From Actinomycetota bacterium (lineage in GTDB: Bacteria > Actinomycetota > Thermoleophilia > Gaiellales > Gaiellaceae), in contig VAWW01000055.1 in NCBI GenBank assembly GCA_005884575.1, forward strand, positions 1 to 64,000: DNA of 64,000 nucleotides, read 5' to 3'. Each line of letters begins with the position of its first letter. Position 1 is the stretch's first letter. The position numbers and the translations under genes are program-made. Below, piece by piece: positions 16,758-23,899 of the stretch. The notes beneath the pieces were generated by a model, which did no database searches, was not told the DNA's origin, and was given only the letters and a program-made list of their open reading frames with translations.

Positions 16758-17400
16758 CGAGCGTCCCCGGCAGCGCCGAGAGGTCGTGCAGCTCGCGCGT
16801 CGGCTCGGGCTCCGGGTCCTCGCCGAGGCGGTTGATCCAGACCGTCGGGATCCCGAGCGCCGTCGCCGGCGCGATGTCGTGGAAGAGGCTCGCGGCGACG
16901 TGGACGTATCCGTCGCGGTTTGCGTCGCTGCGGCCGAGGAAGACCTCCCAGTGCCACGGCGACGGCTTGTAGGAGCCGATCTCACCGGCGACGATCTCGA
17001 GCTCGAAGGGGACGCCGATCTGCTCGATCGAGGCGTCGATGAAGTCGCGGTCGGTGTTCGAGAGAATCGCGAGTCTCCAGCCGCGGTCGCGCGTCTCCTC
17101 GAGCGCGGCGCGCACCTCCGGGAAGGCGGGCCAGGTCGGCAGCGAGCGGGAGAGCGCGTCGCCCTCCTCGGCAGGCAGGTCGAGACCCTCCTCGTCGGCG
17201 AGCCGCTCGAGCGACCCGTCGAGCACCTGGCGGTACGACTGCTTCGGATTCTGCCGCTGAACCTGCGGCTCCACCTCGTGGTAGCGGTGGAGCAGGCGGC
17301 CGGCGCGGTCGGCGCCCCACAGCCGCTCGAGCTCGCGGACGATGCCGGCGTTCCAGTCGATCAGCGTCCCGTAGCAGTCGAACGTCGCCCAGCGGTCCAC
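16738..17400 (-). CDS. HAD hydrolase, haloacid dehalogenase type II-like
   Basis: A 220-residue HAD enzyme. The nucleophile Asp is in TFDCYGTLIDW, motif II is LAILSNTD, motif III Lys is in YKPSPWHW, and the final acidic region is HVAASLFHDIAPA, typical of L-2-haloacid dehalogenases. The true substrate may be a phosphate ester. The GTG start at 17400 sits only 6 bases from a minus-strand TAGGGT, so the message may be leaderless. It heads HAD-GNAT-arginase, three genes linked by overlaps. Confidence 0.82.
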   Translation of the reverse strand: MDRWATFDCYGTLIDWNAGIVRELERLWGADRAGRLLHRYHEVEPQVQRQNPKQSYRQVLDGSLERLADEEGLDLPAEEGDALSRSLPTWPAFPEVRAALEETRDRGWRLAILSNTDRDFIDASIEQIGVPFELEIVAGEIGSYKPSPWHWEVFLGRSDANRDGYVHVAASLFHDIAPATALGIPTVWINRLGEDPEPEPTRELHDLSALPGTLDELVAA

Positions 17401-17406
17401 GGCGCG

Positions 17407-17416
17407 ACCCTACACT
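17407..17416. promoter_or_regulatory. Overlapping divergent -10 boxes
   Basis: The 23-bp divergent gap (17401-17423) holds a plus-strand TACACT (17411-17416), 7 bases before the cupin ATG, and a minus-strand TAGGGT (17412-17407), 6 bases before the HAD GTG. The two boxes share the central TA. At this spacing transcription would start at or near the start codon on both strands. Sequence evidence only. Confidence 0.5.
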
Positions 17417-17423
17417 CCACGTC

Positions 17424-17915
17424 ATGGCTGATCGAGCGACGCGGTACCGCTGGGACGACCTGGAGCGCGAGCAGCTGAACCCGAGCATCGGGCGGCGGCT
17501 CGTCACCGGCGAACGCCTGATGCTCGCGCACGTCTACTTCACGAAGGGCGGAACCGTCCCGAAGCACGCGCACGACAACGAGCAGATCACCTACGTCCTC
17601 GACGGCTGCCTCCGCTTCTTCCTCGGCGACGACGGCGACGAGGTCGTCGACGTGCGCGCCGGCGAGGTGCTCGTCATTCCGCCGAACCTGCCGCACGCGG
17701 CCGAGGCGCTCGAGGACACGCTCGACGTCGACATCTTCAACCCGCCGCGGCAGGACTGGCTGACAGCAGGCCTGAAGGCGAGTAGCTCCGGCCCGTGCTC
17801 GTGCAGCCAGTCGCGCTGCGCACGCCAGTGCGGGCGGCGCTGCTCGACGAGCGACCAGAACCGGCGTGAGTGGTTGTGCTCGCGCAGGTGGCAGAGCTCG
17901 TGGACGACCACGTAG
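17424..17915 (+). CDS. Cupin-domain protein with read-through tail
   Basis: Residues 1-113 are a small single-domain cupin with a metal site in GGTVPKHAHDNEQ (H48, H50) and PPNLPHAAE (H91), ending DIFNPPRQDWL. Relatives normally stop 5-15 residues later. Here no stop follows: residues 114-163 are antisense to the metallopeptidase gene on the other strand and are Arg/Ser/Cys-rich, unlike a real domain. The original 3' end was probably lost in a deletion near 17763-17773. The core domain could still fold. Substrate unknown. Confidence 0.72.
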   Translation: MADRATRYRWDDLEREQLNPSIGRRLVTGERLMLAHVYFTKGGTVPKHAHDNEQITYVLDGCLRFFLGDDGDEVVDVRAGEVLVIPPNLPHAAEALEDTLDVDIFNPPRQDWLTAGLKASSSGPCSCSQSRCARQCGRRCSTSDQNRREWLCSRRWQSSWTTT

Positions 17916-18304
17916 TCGAGCACCTCGTACGGCGCGAGGACCAGCCGCCAGTTGAAGGAGAGCGTGCCGCGCGAGGAGCACGAGCCCCAGAGCGTCCGCT
18001 GGCCGCGGATGTGGATGCGGGCGAACGAGACGCCGAGCGGCTCGGCCTCCTCCTCGGCGATCGCCGAGACGAGCTCGCGGGCCGCGGTGCGCGCCTCCGA
18101 CTCGCTGACGTCGCGCGCGTCGAGACCGAGCCGCGGCACCTGGCGCGCGCGCTCCTTCTCGATCCAGGCCCGCTTCTCCTCGAGCACCTGCTCGATCTCG
18201 GCGCCGCTCATCCAGCGCGGCGCGGTCAGCCGTGCCGGCTCGCCCCAGGGCACCTCGAGCCGCCACATCCGCGCGCGTGGCGAGCGAACGACCTCGACGT
18301 CCAC
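17591..18304 (-). CDS. YgjP/SprT-like metallopeptidase with read-through tail
   Basis: Residues 1-177 form a YgjP-type (DUF45/WLM) domain with LWGSCSSRGTLSFNWRL, the zinc motif HELCH (H135, H139) and a further ligand in REHNHSRRFW (H145), ending DWLHEHGPELLAF. Residues 178-237 have no family likeness and are antisense to the cupin core. Like the cupin, the gene seems to have lost its own stop. The GTG at 18304 begins DVEVVRSPRARMWRLEV, the usual N-terminal strand. Substrates of this family are poorly known. Confidence 0.75.
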   Translation of the reverse strand: MDVEVVRSPRARMWRLEVPWGEPARLTAPRWMSGAEIEQVLEEKRAWIEKERARQVPRLGLDARDVSESEARTAARELVSAIAEEEAEPLGVSFARIHIRGQRTLWGSCSSRGTLSFNWRLVLAPYEVLDYVVVHELCHLREHNHSRRFWSLVEQRRPHWRAQRDWLHEHGPELLAFRPAVSQSCRGGLKMSTSSVSSSASAACGRFGGMTSTSPARTSTTSSPSSPRKKRRQPSRT

Positions 18305-18360
18305 ATCCGCGAGGCTACCGCCCGCCGCGGCTGTGGACAGAAGGTTGCACTTTTGCGCGC

Positions 18361-18378
18361 GTACCTGGTACCGACGTC
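18361..18378. repeat. GGTACC palindrome, copy 2 (partial)
   Basis: GTACCTGGTACCGACGTC matches copies at 1669-1692 and 35652-35676 (reverse orientation relative to copy 1) but lacks the outer GG on one side. Its last bases run into the fabF stop codon (18377-18379), so it lies in the gap between the metallopeptidase start and fabF. Confidence 0.55.
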
Positions 18379-19639
18379 ATTCGTCCCAGCGCTTGACGAC
18401 GACGCACGCGTTGTGGCCGCCGAAGCCGAACGAGTTGTTCAGCGCGTAGCGGACATTTGCGTCGCGCGATTCGTTCGGGACATAGTCGAGGTCGCATTCG
18501 GGGTCCTCGACCTCGTAGTTGATCGTCGGCGGGAGCGTTCTCTCGTGAACGGCGAGCGTCGTGAACACCGCCTCGACCGCGCCGGCCGCGCCGAGGCAGT
18601 GGCCGGTCGCGCCCTTCGTGCCGGAGACGGCGATGCGGTAGGCGTCCTCCTCGCCCATGGCGAGCTTGATCACCCGCGTCTCGCTCGCATCGCCGATGGG
18701 CGTCGACGTCGCGTGCGCGTTGATGTAGTCGATCTGATCCGCGCCGACGCCTGCGTCGCCCATCGCCATCCGCATCGCGCGCGCAGGGTTCTGGCCCGTC
18801 GGATCCGGCTCCGTGATGTGGCTCGCGTCCGACGAGACGCCGTAGCCGCTGATCTCGGCGTAGATCTTCGCGCCACGCGCCCTGGCATGCTCGAGCTCCT
18901 CGATCACGATCACCGCGCCCGCCTCGCCCATCACGAAGCCGTCGCGCCCCGCGTCGAACGGACGTGACGCGTGCTTCGGATCGTCGTTGCGTCGGGAAAG
19001 CGCGCGCATCGCACCGAAGCCTGCGATGCCGACCTTGTTGATCGCCGCCTCGGTGCCACCGCAGAGCATCACGTCCGCGCGGCCGAGCCGGATCGCGTCC
19101 GTGCCGTCGCCGATCGCCATGTTCGACGCTGCGCACGCCGTGCACTGGGACGAGAGCGGCCCCTTCGTGCCGAGCTCCATCGACACCCAGCCCGCGCCCA
19201 TGTTCGGGATGATCGCCGGGATCGCGAACGGGTTGACCCGGTCGGGCCCTCGGTCGCGCAGCGTGTCATAGCAGTCCTGGTAGCTCTTCAGCCCGCCGAT
19301 CCCGGTCGCGATCGACGCGCCGATCCGGTCGGCCTCCTTGGCGATGTCGAGCCCGGAGTCTGCCTCGGCCTGGCGCGCCGCCGCCACGATCAGCTGCGCG
19401 AAGCGGTCCATGCGCCGCGCCTGTTTGCGGTCGATCCACTCGCCCGGATCGAAGTCCTTCACCTCGCACGCGAACTGGACGGGGAAGCCCTCGGTGTCGA
19501 ACTGCGTGATCGGCGCGGCGCCCGACCCGCCCGCGATCAGGTTGCTCCAGCTGGTCGCGACGTCGTTGCCGAGCGGCGTCACCGCGCCCATGCCCGTGAT
19601 GACGACGCGCCGCCGTCCGTTGAGAGAGCCATTTGCCAT
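18377..19639 (-). CDS. fabF: Beta-ketoacyl-ACP synthase II
   Basis: A 420-residue condensing enzyme that elongates acyl-ACP with malonyl-ACP. The Cys-His-His triad is visible in SSQCTACAASNMA, INAHATSTPIGD and GATGHCLGAAGAVE, and the C-terminus has NNSFGFGGHNACVVV. The ATG follows the fabG TAG/TAA region directly, with no spacer. Normally acpP sits between fabG and fabF; it is absent here. This is the last gene of sigma-fabZ-fabH-fabD-fabG-fabF. Confidence 0.95.
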   Translation of the reverse strand: MANGSLNGRRRVVITGMGAVTPLGNDVATSWSNLIAGGSGAAPITQFDTEGFPVQFACEVKDFDPGEWIDRKQARRMDRFAQLIVAAARQAEADSGLDIAKEADRIGASIATGIGGLKSYQDCYDTLRDRGPDRVNPFAIPAIIPNMGAGWVSMELGTKGPLSSQCTACAASNMAIGDGTDAIRLGRADVMLCGGTEAAINKVGIAGFGAMRALSRRNDDPKHASRPFDAGRDGFVMGEAGAVIVIEELEHARARGAKIYAEISGYGVSSDASHITEPDPTGQNPARAMRMAMGDAGVGADQIDYINAHATSTPIGDASETRVIKLAMGEEDAYRIAVSGTKGATGHCLGAAGAVEAVFTTLAVHERTLPPTINYEVEDPECDLDYVPNESRDANVRYALNNSFGFGGHNACVVVKRWDE

Positions 19640-20365
19640 CTACATCCCCAAGCCGCCGTCGACGAGCAGCACCCCGCCCGTGATGAACGAGGCCTCGTCG
19701 GAGCAGAGGAAGCGTACAGCGCCTGCCACGTCCCCCGGCTCGCCGAGCCGGCCGAGCGGCGTGTTCCCGAGCATCGCTGAGGTCGCCTCCTCCGGCAGGA
19801 CATCTGTCAGCTGGGTCTTCACGTAGCCGGGCGCGACGACGTTCGCGCGGACGTTCCGGCTCCCGAGCTCTCGGGCCAGGGACTTCGTGAAGCCGATGAT
19901 CCCGGCCTTCGAGGCGCCGTAGTTCGTCTGCCCCCAGTTGCCGTGGACGCCGACGATCGACGAGACGTTGACGATCGCGCCGGCGCGGCGCTTCATCATC
20001 CCGCGGGTCACGGCGCGGCAGGTGTAGAAGACCGAGCTGAGGTTCGTGTCGATCACGGCGCGCCAGTCGTCGTCGGACATTCGCGCGAGCAGCCCGTCGC
20101 GGGTCACGCCGGCGTTGTTGACGAGGATGTCGACGTCGCCGGCCTCTTCGACGAGTTGCTTCGCCTGCTCGGCGACCGACACGTCCGCCTGGATCGCCCT
20201 CCCGCCGATCTCGGAGGCGAGGGCCTCCGCCTCGTCTTTCCCGGAGCGGTAGCCGACGACAACGGTCGCGCCGGCGCACGCGAGTTCCTGCGCGATCGCG
20301 CGGCCGATTCCCTTCGACGCGCCGGTGACGAGCGCCGTCCTGCCCTCCAGCGACGCAAAGCTCAC
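19640..20365 (-). CDS. fabG: 3-oxoacyl-ACP reductase
   Basis: A 241-residue SDR reductase that uses NADPH to reduce beta-ketoacyl-ACP. It has the cofactor loop TGASKGIGRAIAQ, the NNAG motif (ILVNNAGVTRDGL), catalytic Ser in VNVSSIVG and YxxxK in NYGASKAGI. The GTG at 20365 forms a GTGA overlap with the fabD stop. The length and the VTRDGLLARM segment are typical of FabG rather than of a general SDR. Confidence 0.95.
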   Translation of the reverse strand: MSFASLEGRTALVTGASKGIGRAIAQELACAGATVVVGYRSGKDEAEALASEIGGRAIQADVSVAEQAKQLVEEAGDVDILVNNAGVTRDGLLARMSDDDWRAVIDTNLSSVFYTCRAVTRGMMKRRAGAIVNVSSIVGVHGNWGQTNYGASKAGIIGFTKSLARELGSRNVRANVVAPGYVKTQLTDVLPEEATSAMLGNTPLGRLGEPGDVAGAVRFLCSDEASFITGGVLLVDGGLGM

Positions 20366-21291
20366 GGAGTGGCCAGCTGCTCTTCCAGCTTCTCCAGCGC
20401 CGCGAGATTGTTGACGGAGACCGTCTTGACGCTGCGGTCGATCCGCTTGACGAGACCGGAGAGAACGTTGCCCGGCCCGACCTCGACGAACGTTCGGACG
20501 CCGTCGCGGACGAGCGACCCGGCGGCCTGCGTGAAGCGCACCGGCGCCGTCAGCTGGTCGACGAGCAGCGGGCCCATCCGGCTCGCGTCCTCGATCCGCG
20601 CCGTCACGGTCGACATGAACGGCGCGACCGGCTCCTGGAACTTGACGCGCTCGATCGCGGGGCGCAGCCGGTCGGCGGCGCGGGCCACGAGCGGCGAGTG
20701 GAATGCCCCTGAGACCTTCAGCTTCACCGTCCGGCGCGCGCCCTCCTCCTCGGCCGCGGCGCAGCACTCGTCGACGGCGGGATTCTCCCCGGAGATCACG
20801 ATCTGCCCGGGACAGTTGTAGTTCGCGGGCCACACGCCCAGGATCCGCCGGCACAGCTGCTCGACGACCTCGTCCTCGAGCCCGAGGATCGCAGCCATCG
20901 AGCCGGGATGCTGCGCTGCCGCCTCGGCCATCGCGAGGCCGCGCTCCCGCACGAGGGCGATCGCCTCCGCGTCGCCGATCGCCCGCGCCGCGGACAGCGC
21001 CGCGAACTCGCCGACGGAATGGCCGACGACGACGTCCGGCTCGATCCCGCGCGCGCGCACGGCGGCGAGCATCGCGAGGCTCGTCGCGACGAGCGCCGGC
21101 TGCTGGACCGACGTGTCGTAGAGCTCCTCGGCATCGGCCTCGAAGCAGAGGCGAACGAGGTCGAGCCCGCAAGCCTCGCTGCCGCGCCGGAAGACGTCCA
21201 TCGCCTCCGGCACCGCCTCCGCGATGTCGCGGCCCATCCCGGCCTCGAACGCCCCCTGGCCCGGAAAGCAGAACGCGATCTTGTCCTTCAC
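20362..21291 (-). CDS. fabD: Malonyl-CoA:ACP transacylase
   Basis: A 309-residue acyltransferase that loads malonyl groups onto acyl carrier protein. It begins KIAFCFPGQGAFEAGMG, has the nucleophile Ser in VVGHSVGEFAAL, the Arg in ALVRERGLAM, and the catalytic His in VSGAFHSPLV. The GTG at 21291 overlaps the fabH stop by GTGA and removes 14 upstream residues that are not family-like. An ACP gene must lie elsewhere, since none is seen in this operon. Confidence 0.95.
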   Translation of the reverse strand: MKDKIAFCFPGQGAFEAGMGRDIAEAVPEAMDVFRRGSEACGLDLVRLCFEADAEELYDTSVQQPALVATSLAMLAAVRARGIEPDVVVGHSVGEFAALSAARAIGDAEAIALVRERGLAMAEAAAQHPGSMAAILGLEDEVVEQLCRRILGVWPANYNCPGQIVISGENPAVDECCAAAEEEGARRTVKLKVSGAFHSPLVARAADRLRPAIERVKFQEPVAPFMSTVTARIEDASRMGPLLVDQLTAPVRFTQAAGSLVRDGVRTFVEVGPGNVLSGLVKRIDRSVKTVSVNNLAALEKLEEQLATP

Positions 21292-22286
21292 GCAGCCATC
21301 TCCTTCGTCCATTCCAGCAGGGCCGATCCCCACGTGAGTCCCGCTCCCATCCCCGTCATCAGCACGAGCTCTCCGTCCCGCAGCCGCCCGTCCGCGGCCG
21401 CGTCGGCCAGAGCGAGCGGGATCGACCCCGAGGAGGTGTTGCCATACCTGTCGACGTTCACCACTACCCGCTCCGACGGAATTCCCAGCTTCTTGGTTGC
21501 GTGGTCGATGATCCGGACGTTGGCCTGGTGCGGGATGTAGACGTCGACGTCGTCGATCGTGACGCCGCAGCGCTCCATCAGCGTCTCCGCCGACTGGACG
21601 AGGATCCGGGTCGCGAACTTGAAGACCTCACGACCGTTCATCTTGACGAACTTCTCCGGCTCGTCGAAATGCCGGGAGCCGCTGCCGGGCAGCCAGAGGT
21701 GGACGCCGCCGCCGCCGTCGGCGCCGAGCTCGAAGCCGAGGAAGCCGCCGCCGGCCACCGGCTCCATCACGACCGCGCCCGCGCCGTCGCCAAAGAGGAC
21801 GAGCGTGGAGCGGTCGTCCCAGTCGAGGATCTTCGAGAGCACGTCGCCCCCGACGACCAGCGCCCGTTGCGCGAGGCCGCCGGCGAGCATCCCGTAGGCC
21901 TGGGCCAGCGCGTACATGAACCCGGTGCAGCCGGCGGAGAGGTCGTAGGCGGCCGCGTCGGCGGCACCGAGCCTGTCGGCGAGAATCGCGCCCGTCGACG
22001 GGAACGACATGTCCGGGGTAACCGTGGCCATGACGAGCAGGTCGATGTCCTTCGCCTCGACGCCGGCGTTCTCGAGCGCGCGAAGGCACGCGGGCAGCGC
22101 GATGTCGGACATCGCCTCCTCCGGCGCCGCGATCCGCCGCTCGCGGATTCCCGTGCGCTCCATGATCCACTCGTCGGTCGTGTCGACGAGCCGTTCGAGC
22201 TCGGCGTTGTCGAGCACGCGCTCGGGAACGTGGCAGCCAAGCCCGGTGATCGAGATCGTCCGGCCGTTCGACGCGGTCCCGATCAC
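21288..22286 (-). CDS. fabH: Beta-ketoacyl-ACP synthase III
   Basis: A 332-residue initiating condensing enzyme that joins an acyl-CoA primer to malonyl-ACP. Key residues: Cys in DLSAGCTGFMYAL, His in YIPHQANVRI and Asn in RYGNTSSGSIPL. The start ISITGLGCHVPERVLDN and the WIMERTGIRERR loop are classic FabH. The GTG at 22286 overlaps the fabZ stop. Primer choice (acetyl versus branched) cannot be read from the sequence alone. Confidence 0.95.
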   Translation of the reverse strand: MIGTASNGRTISITGLGCHVPERVLDNAELERLVDTTDEWIMERTGIRERRIAAPEEAMSDIALPACLRALENAGVEAKDIDLLVMATVTPDMSFPSTGAILADRLGAADAAAYDLSAGCTGFMYALAQAYGMLAGGLAQRALVVGGDVLSKILDWDDRSTLVLFGDGAGAVVMEPVAGGGFLGFELGADGGGGVHLWLPGSGSRHFDEPEKFVKMNGREVFKFATRILVQSAETLMERCGVTIDDVDVYIPHQANVRIIDHATKKLGIPSERVVVNVDRYGNTSSGSIPLALADAAADGRLRDGELVLMTGMGAGLTWGSALLEWTKEMAA

Positions 22287-22726
22287 GCGTCCCCCACGAA
22301 GACGGTCAGCGTCGCCTGCGCCGCGATCTCGTCGCCGACGCGGGCCACACCCTCGCCCTTCGCGATCGGCCCGCGCACCCGGACGAACTCGCACTCGAGC
22401 GTCAGCTCGTCGCCCGGCTCGACGATCCGCTTGAACTTGCAGCCGTCGATGCCGGCGAAGAACGGCAGCTTGCCCGCGTTCGCCGGGTCGGCGAGCACCG
22501 CGACCGCTCCGGCCTGCGCGATTGCCTCGACGGTGAGCACACCCGGCATCACAGGCCGCTGCGGGAAATGTCCCGGAAACCACCAGTCGTCGGGGCGGAC
22601 GTGCCGCCGCGCGACGACGCGCTTTCCCGGCTCGAGCTCGAGCACCTCGTCCACGAGCAGGAACGGATCGCGGTGCGGGATGATCTTCTCGATCTCCTCC
22701 CGCCCAAAGGGAGCGGAAGGGGTCAC
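22283..22726 (-). CDS. fabZ: 3-hydroxyacyl-ACP dehydratase (FabZ-type)
   Basis: A 147-residue hot-dog-fold dehydratase. It has IEKIIPHRDPFLLVDEV and the catalytic stretch WFPGHFPQRPVMPGVLTVEA, in which the His (GHFP) and the Glu (VEA) form the active site. It would dehydrate beta-hydroxyacyl-ACP. The GTG at 22726 overlaps the sigma factor stop by GTGA, tying fatty acid genes directly to a regulatory gene. FabZ is favoured over FabA by length and motif. Confidence 0.92.
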   Translation of the reverse strand: MTPSAPFGREEIEKIIPHRDPFLLVDEVLELEPGKRVVARRHVRPDDWWFPGHFPQRPVMPGVLTVEAIAQAGAVAVLADPANAGKLPFFAGIDGCKFKRIVEPGDELTLECEFVRVRGPIAKGEGVARVGDEIAAQATLTVFVGDA

Positions 22727-23295
22727 GCGACCTCGCGGTCCCCGAAGCGCTCGCGCAGCCGCGCGCGACCGCGGTGCGCGTAGCACTTCGCCGTCCCTAC
22801 CGGCATCCCGGACGCGGCGGCGATCTCCTCGAAGGACCAGTCGAGCGCGTCCTTCAGGACGACGACCTGCGCTTGGTGGCGGTTGATTCCGGCGAGCTCG
22901 GAGCAGAGCTCGCGCCGCAGCTCCGAGTTGCCGGCGGCGCGGACGGGATCGCCGTGGGCGGACGGACGGAGGTCGTCGACGAGCGGCTCGTGCGCGCGGA
23001 CGCGCTGGCGCTCGGCGACGTCGCGGCACGTGTTCACGACGAGCCGGTGCAGCCACGTCGAGAACTGCGACTCGCCGCGGAACTGCTTCAGCCGCACGCA
23101 CAGCTTCGCGAGCGCCTCCTGCGACGCGTCGCGCGCGTCCTCGGGATCGCGCAGCAGGTGGCGCGCGAGCCGCTCGACCTTCGGAGCATGACGTTCGCAG
23201 AGCGCCGCGAGGGCACGCGCGTCGCCGTCCTTCGCCCGCTTGACGAGGATCGGGTCGCTCAGCTTCTCGTAGACGAGCTCGCGAGGGACGTGCAC
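22723..23295 (-). CDS. ECF-type RNA polymerase sigma factor
   Basis: A 190-residue sigma-70 family protein with region 2 (LLRDPEDARDASQEALAKLC, FSTWLHRLVVNTCRD) and region 4 (DWSFEEIAAASGMPVGTAKC). No anti-sigma gene is adjacent; the next gene on the operon is fabZ, joined by a GTGA overlap. It may control its own operon or envelope lipid supply, but this is inference. The GTG start at 23295 lies 9 bases from a minus-strand TAGACT. It is divergent from birA across a 22-bp gap. Confidence 0.88.
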   Translation of the reverse strand: MHVPRELVYEKLSDPILVKRAKDGDARALAALCERHAPKVERLARHLLRDPEDARDASQEALAKLCVRLKQFRGESQFSTWLHRLVVNTCRDVAERQRVRAHEPLVDDLRPSAHGDPVRAAGNSELRRELCSELAGINRHQAQVVVLKDALDWSFEEIAAASGMPVGTAKCYAHRGRARLRERFGDREVA

Positions 23296-23303
23296 GGCCG
23301 GAC

Positions 23304-23310
23304 TAGTCTA
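23304..23310. promoter_or_regulatory. Overlapping divergent -10 boxes
   Basis: The plus-strand TAGTCT (23304-23309) is 8 bases before the birA GTG; the minus-strand TAGACT (23310-23305) is 9 bases before the sigma-factor GTG. The boxes share five base pairs. This is the only A/T-rich stretch in the 22-bp gap, so both genes probably start from it, with little or no leader. Confidence 0.5.
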
Positions 23311-23317
23311 ATCGGGC

Positions 23318-23899
23318 GTGGACGACGGGCTGACCGCGGCGGAAGTGCAGCCGCTGCTCCGGGGGCGCCTCGGCAGCCCGTACCTCTTCGTCGCGCGCTG
23401 CGCGTCGACGCAGCGGCTGCTCGCGGAGGACGCGCCGGAGGGCGCCCTCGCCGTCGCCGACGAGCAGACCGAGGGCCGCGGCCGGCTGGGCCGGAGCTGG
23501 GAGGCACCGGCGGGCACGAGCATTCTCTGCTCGCTCGTCCTGCGACCCCCGGTCGAGACGGCGCGGCTACCGGAGCTGACCCTCGTCGCGGGACGGGCCG
23601 TCGCGGCCGCGATCGCCGACGTGACCGGGCTCGAGCCGAGCGTCAAGTTTCCGAACGACGTGCTCGTCGGCGGCCGCAAGGTGGCGGGAATCCTCGCCGA
23701 GGCGAGCGAAGGCCGGGTCGTGCTCGGGATCGGCGTCAACGTCAACCAGACGGAGGACCAGCTACCGGGCGAGACGGCGACGCCGTCGTCGTCGCTGCGG
23801 ATCGAGAAGGACGATCCCGTGCCGCGTGCGCCGCTGCTCGCCGCGATCCTCCTTCGCCTCGAGCGGGAGCTCGACGCCTGGCTAGCGTCTCCGGCGTAG
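23318..23899 (+). CDS. birA: Biotin-[acetyl-CoA-carboxylase] ligase
   Basis: A 193-residue biotin protein ligase that attaches biotin to the carrier protein of acetyl-CoA carboxylase. It has EQTEGRGRLGRSWEAP (biotinyl-AMP loop), KFPNDVLVGGRKVAGIL (catalytic Lys region) and VLGIGVNVNQ. It lacks both the N-terminal DNA-binding domain and most of the small C-terminal domain, so it is a short class I enzyme without repressor function. Location next to the fab operon fits its role in lipid supply. Its 3' end overlaps the convergent amidase gene by 18 bp. Confidence 0.92.
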   Translation: MDDGLTAAEVQPLLRGRLGSPYLFVARCASTQRLLAEDAPEGALAVADEQTEGRGRLGRSWEAPAGTSILCSLVLRPPVETARLPELTLVAGRAVAAAIADVTGLEPSVKFPNDVLVGGRKVAGILAEASEGRVVLGIGVNVNQTEDQLPGETATPSSSLRIEKDDPVPRAPLLAAILLRLERELDAWLASPA

